DNA of 5,560 nt from an uncultured Oscillospiraceae bacterium. GTDB taxonomy: Bacteria; Bacillota; Clostridia; Oscillospirales; Oscillospiraceae. This document shows, piece after piece, positions 5,485 to 5,560 of this stretch; the stretch's first letter is position 1; the number at the start of each line of letters is the position of its first letter. The stretch spans positions 1 through 5,560 of the forward strand of contig CANRHF010000126.1 in the NCBI GenBank assembly GCA_947630345.1. The letters are read 5' to 3'. The notes under the pieces are model-generated. The model was given only the letters and a program-made list of their open reading frames with translations, had not been told where the DNA came from and ran no database searches. A program made the translations under genes and the position numbers.

Positions 5485-5523
5485 AAAGGTGACGGGAGTC
5501 GAACCCACGCCGCTTTGCGGGGG
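5485..5523. other. tRNA T-arm-like hairpin element, unidentified
   Basis: On the minus strand, GTGGG-TTCGACT-CCCGT (5508-5492) has the invariant T-arm loop of tRNA/tmRNA, with a stem closed by three G-C pairs and two G-U pairs. Downstream comes CACCTTTATTG, where an encoded CCA would be expected but is absent. Upstream, CCGC-AAA-GCGG (5520-5510) forms a tight hairpin resembling a long variable arm. No anticodon or D-arm can be built from what remains of the window. On the plus strand the same bases form GGTG..GGG/CCC.CGCC near a predicted transcription start. It may be a partial tRNA, an integration-site scar, or part of an unidentified structured RNA. Confidence 0.3.
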
Positions 5524-5560
5524 CTCTTTTCGGCGCTTTTCCCCTTATCGTCGTCGCCTT

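Noticed and set aside
5485..5560. Complete tRNA on the minus strand at the right edge
   Set aside because: A T-arm is visible and a 6-of-7 acceptor pairing with the window's last bases can be forced, but there is no anticodon stem, no D-arm and no encoded CCA, so only a T-arm-like element is reported.

Overview
The window looks like chromosomal DNA from a GC-rich member of the Clostridia, most likely Oscillospiraceae-like. This is inferred from the GC-rich coding sequence with strong AGGAGG-type ribosome binding sites, a CUG-anticodon tRNA-Gln with an A1-U72 acceptor pair, the Firmicutes-style XRE/membrane regulator, and the AT-rich inverted-repeat spacer DNA. Species cannot be assigned from this sequence alone.

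Layout, left to right. Positions 1-272 are AT-rich and hold no convincing intact gene, only a possible coding remnant at the left edge and a 10-bp direct repeat. Positions 273-397 hold a large imperfect inverted repeat and the hairpin terminator of a tRNA-Gln gene (398-471, minus strand). A near-consensus promoter for that tRNA (490-517) sits inside a short spacer with three inverted repeats (505-600). From 606 to 5327 everything is a single minus-strand run of six tightly packed genes. Positions 5328-5560 hold the operon promoter (5357-5385), a possible divergent plus-strand promoter (5456-5484), and a short tRNA T-arm-like/hairpin element cut off by the window edge.

The operon, in transcription order (right to left), is: an XRE-family regulator with four membrane segments (TTG start); 5-formyltetrahydrofolate cyclo-ligase; a small membrane protein with a PH-like cytoplasmic tail; a DUF1643 protein; a YfcE-type metallophosphoesterase; and a 610-residue lipoprotein with a propeller-like half and a degenerate metallopeptidase-like half. 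Junctions are 8-nt overlap, 11-nt gap, 1-nt overlap (TGATG), 4-nt overlap (ATGA) and 4-nt overlap (ATGA), so translation is probably coupled throughout. No shared pathway links the genes. They look like a housekeeping/accessory cluster held together by co-transcription, not a defence or mobile system.

No clearly new biological system is visible. The points most worth checking are the lipoprotein's HCLSH motif, where the HExxH catalytic glutamate appears to be cysteine, the repeat structure that reuses the tRNA-Gln 3'-end/terminator sequence, and the partial tRNA-like element at the right edge.
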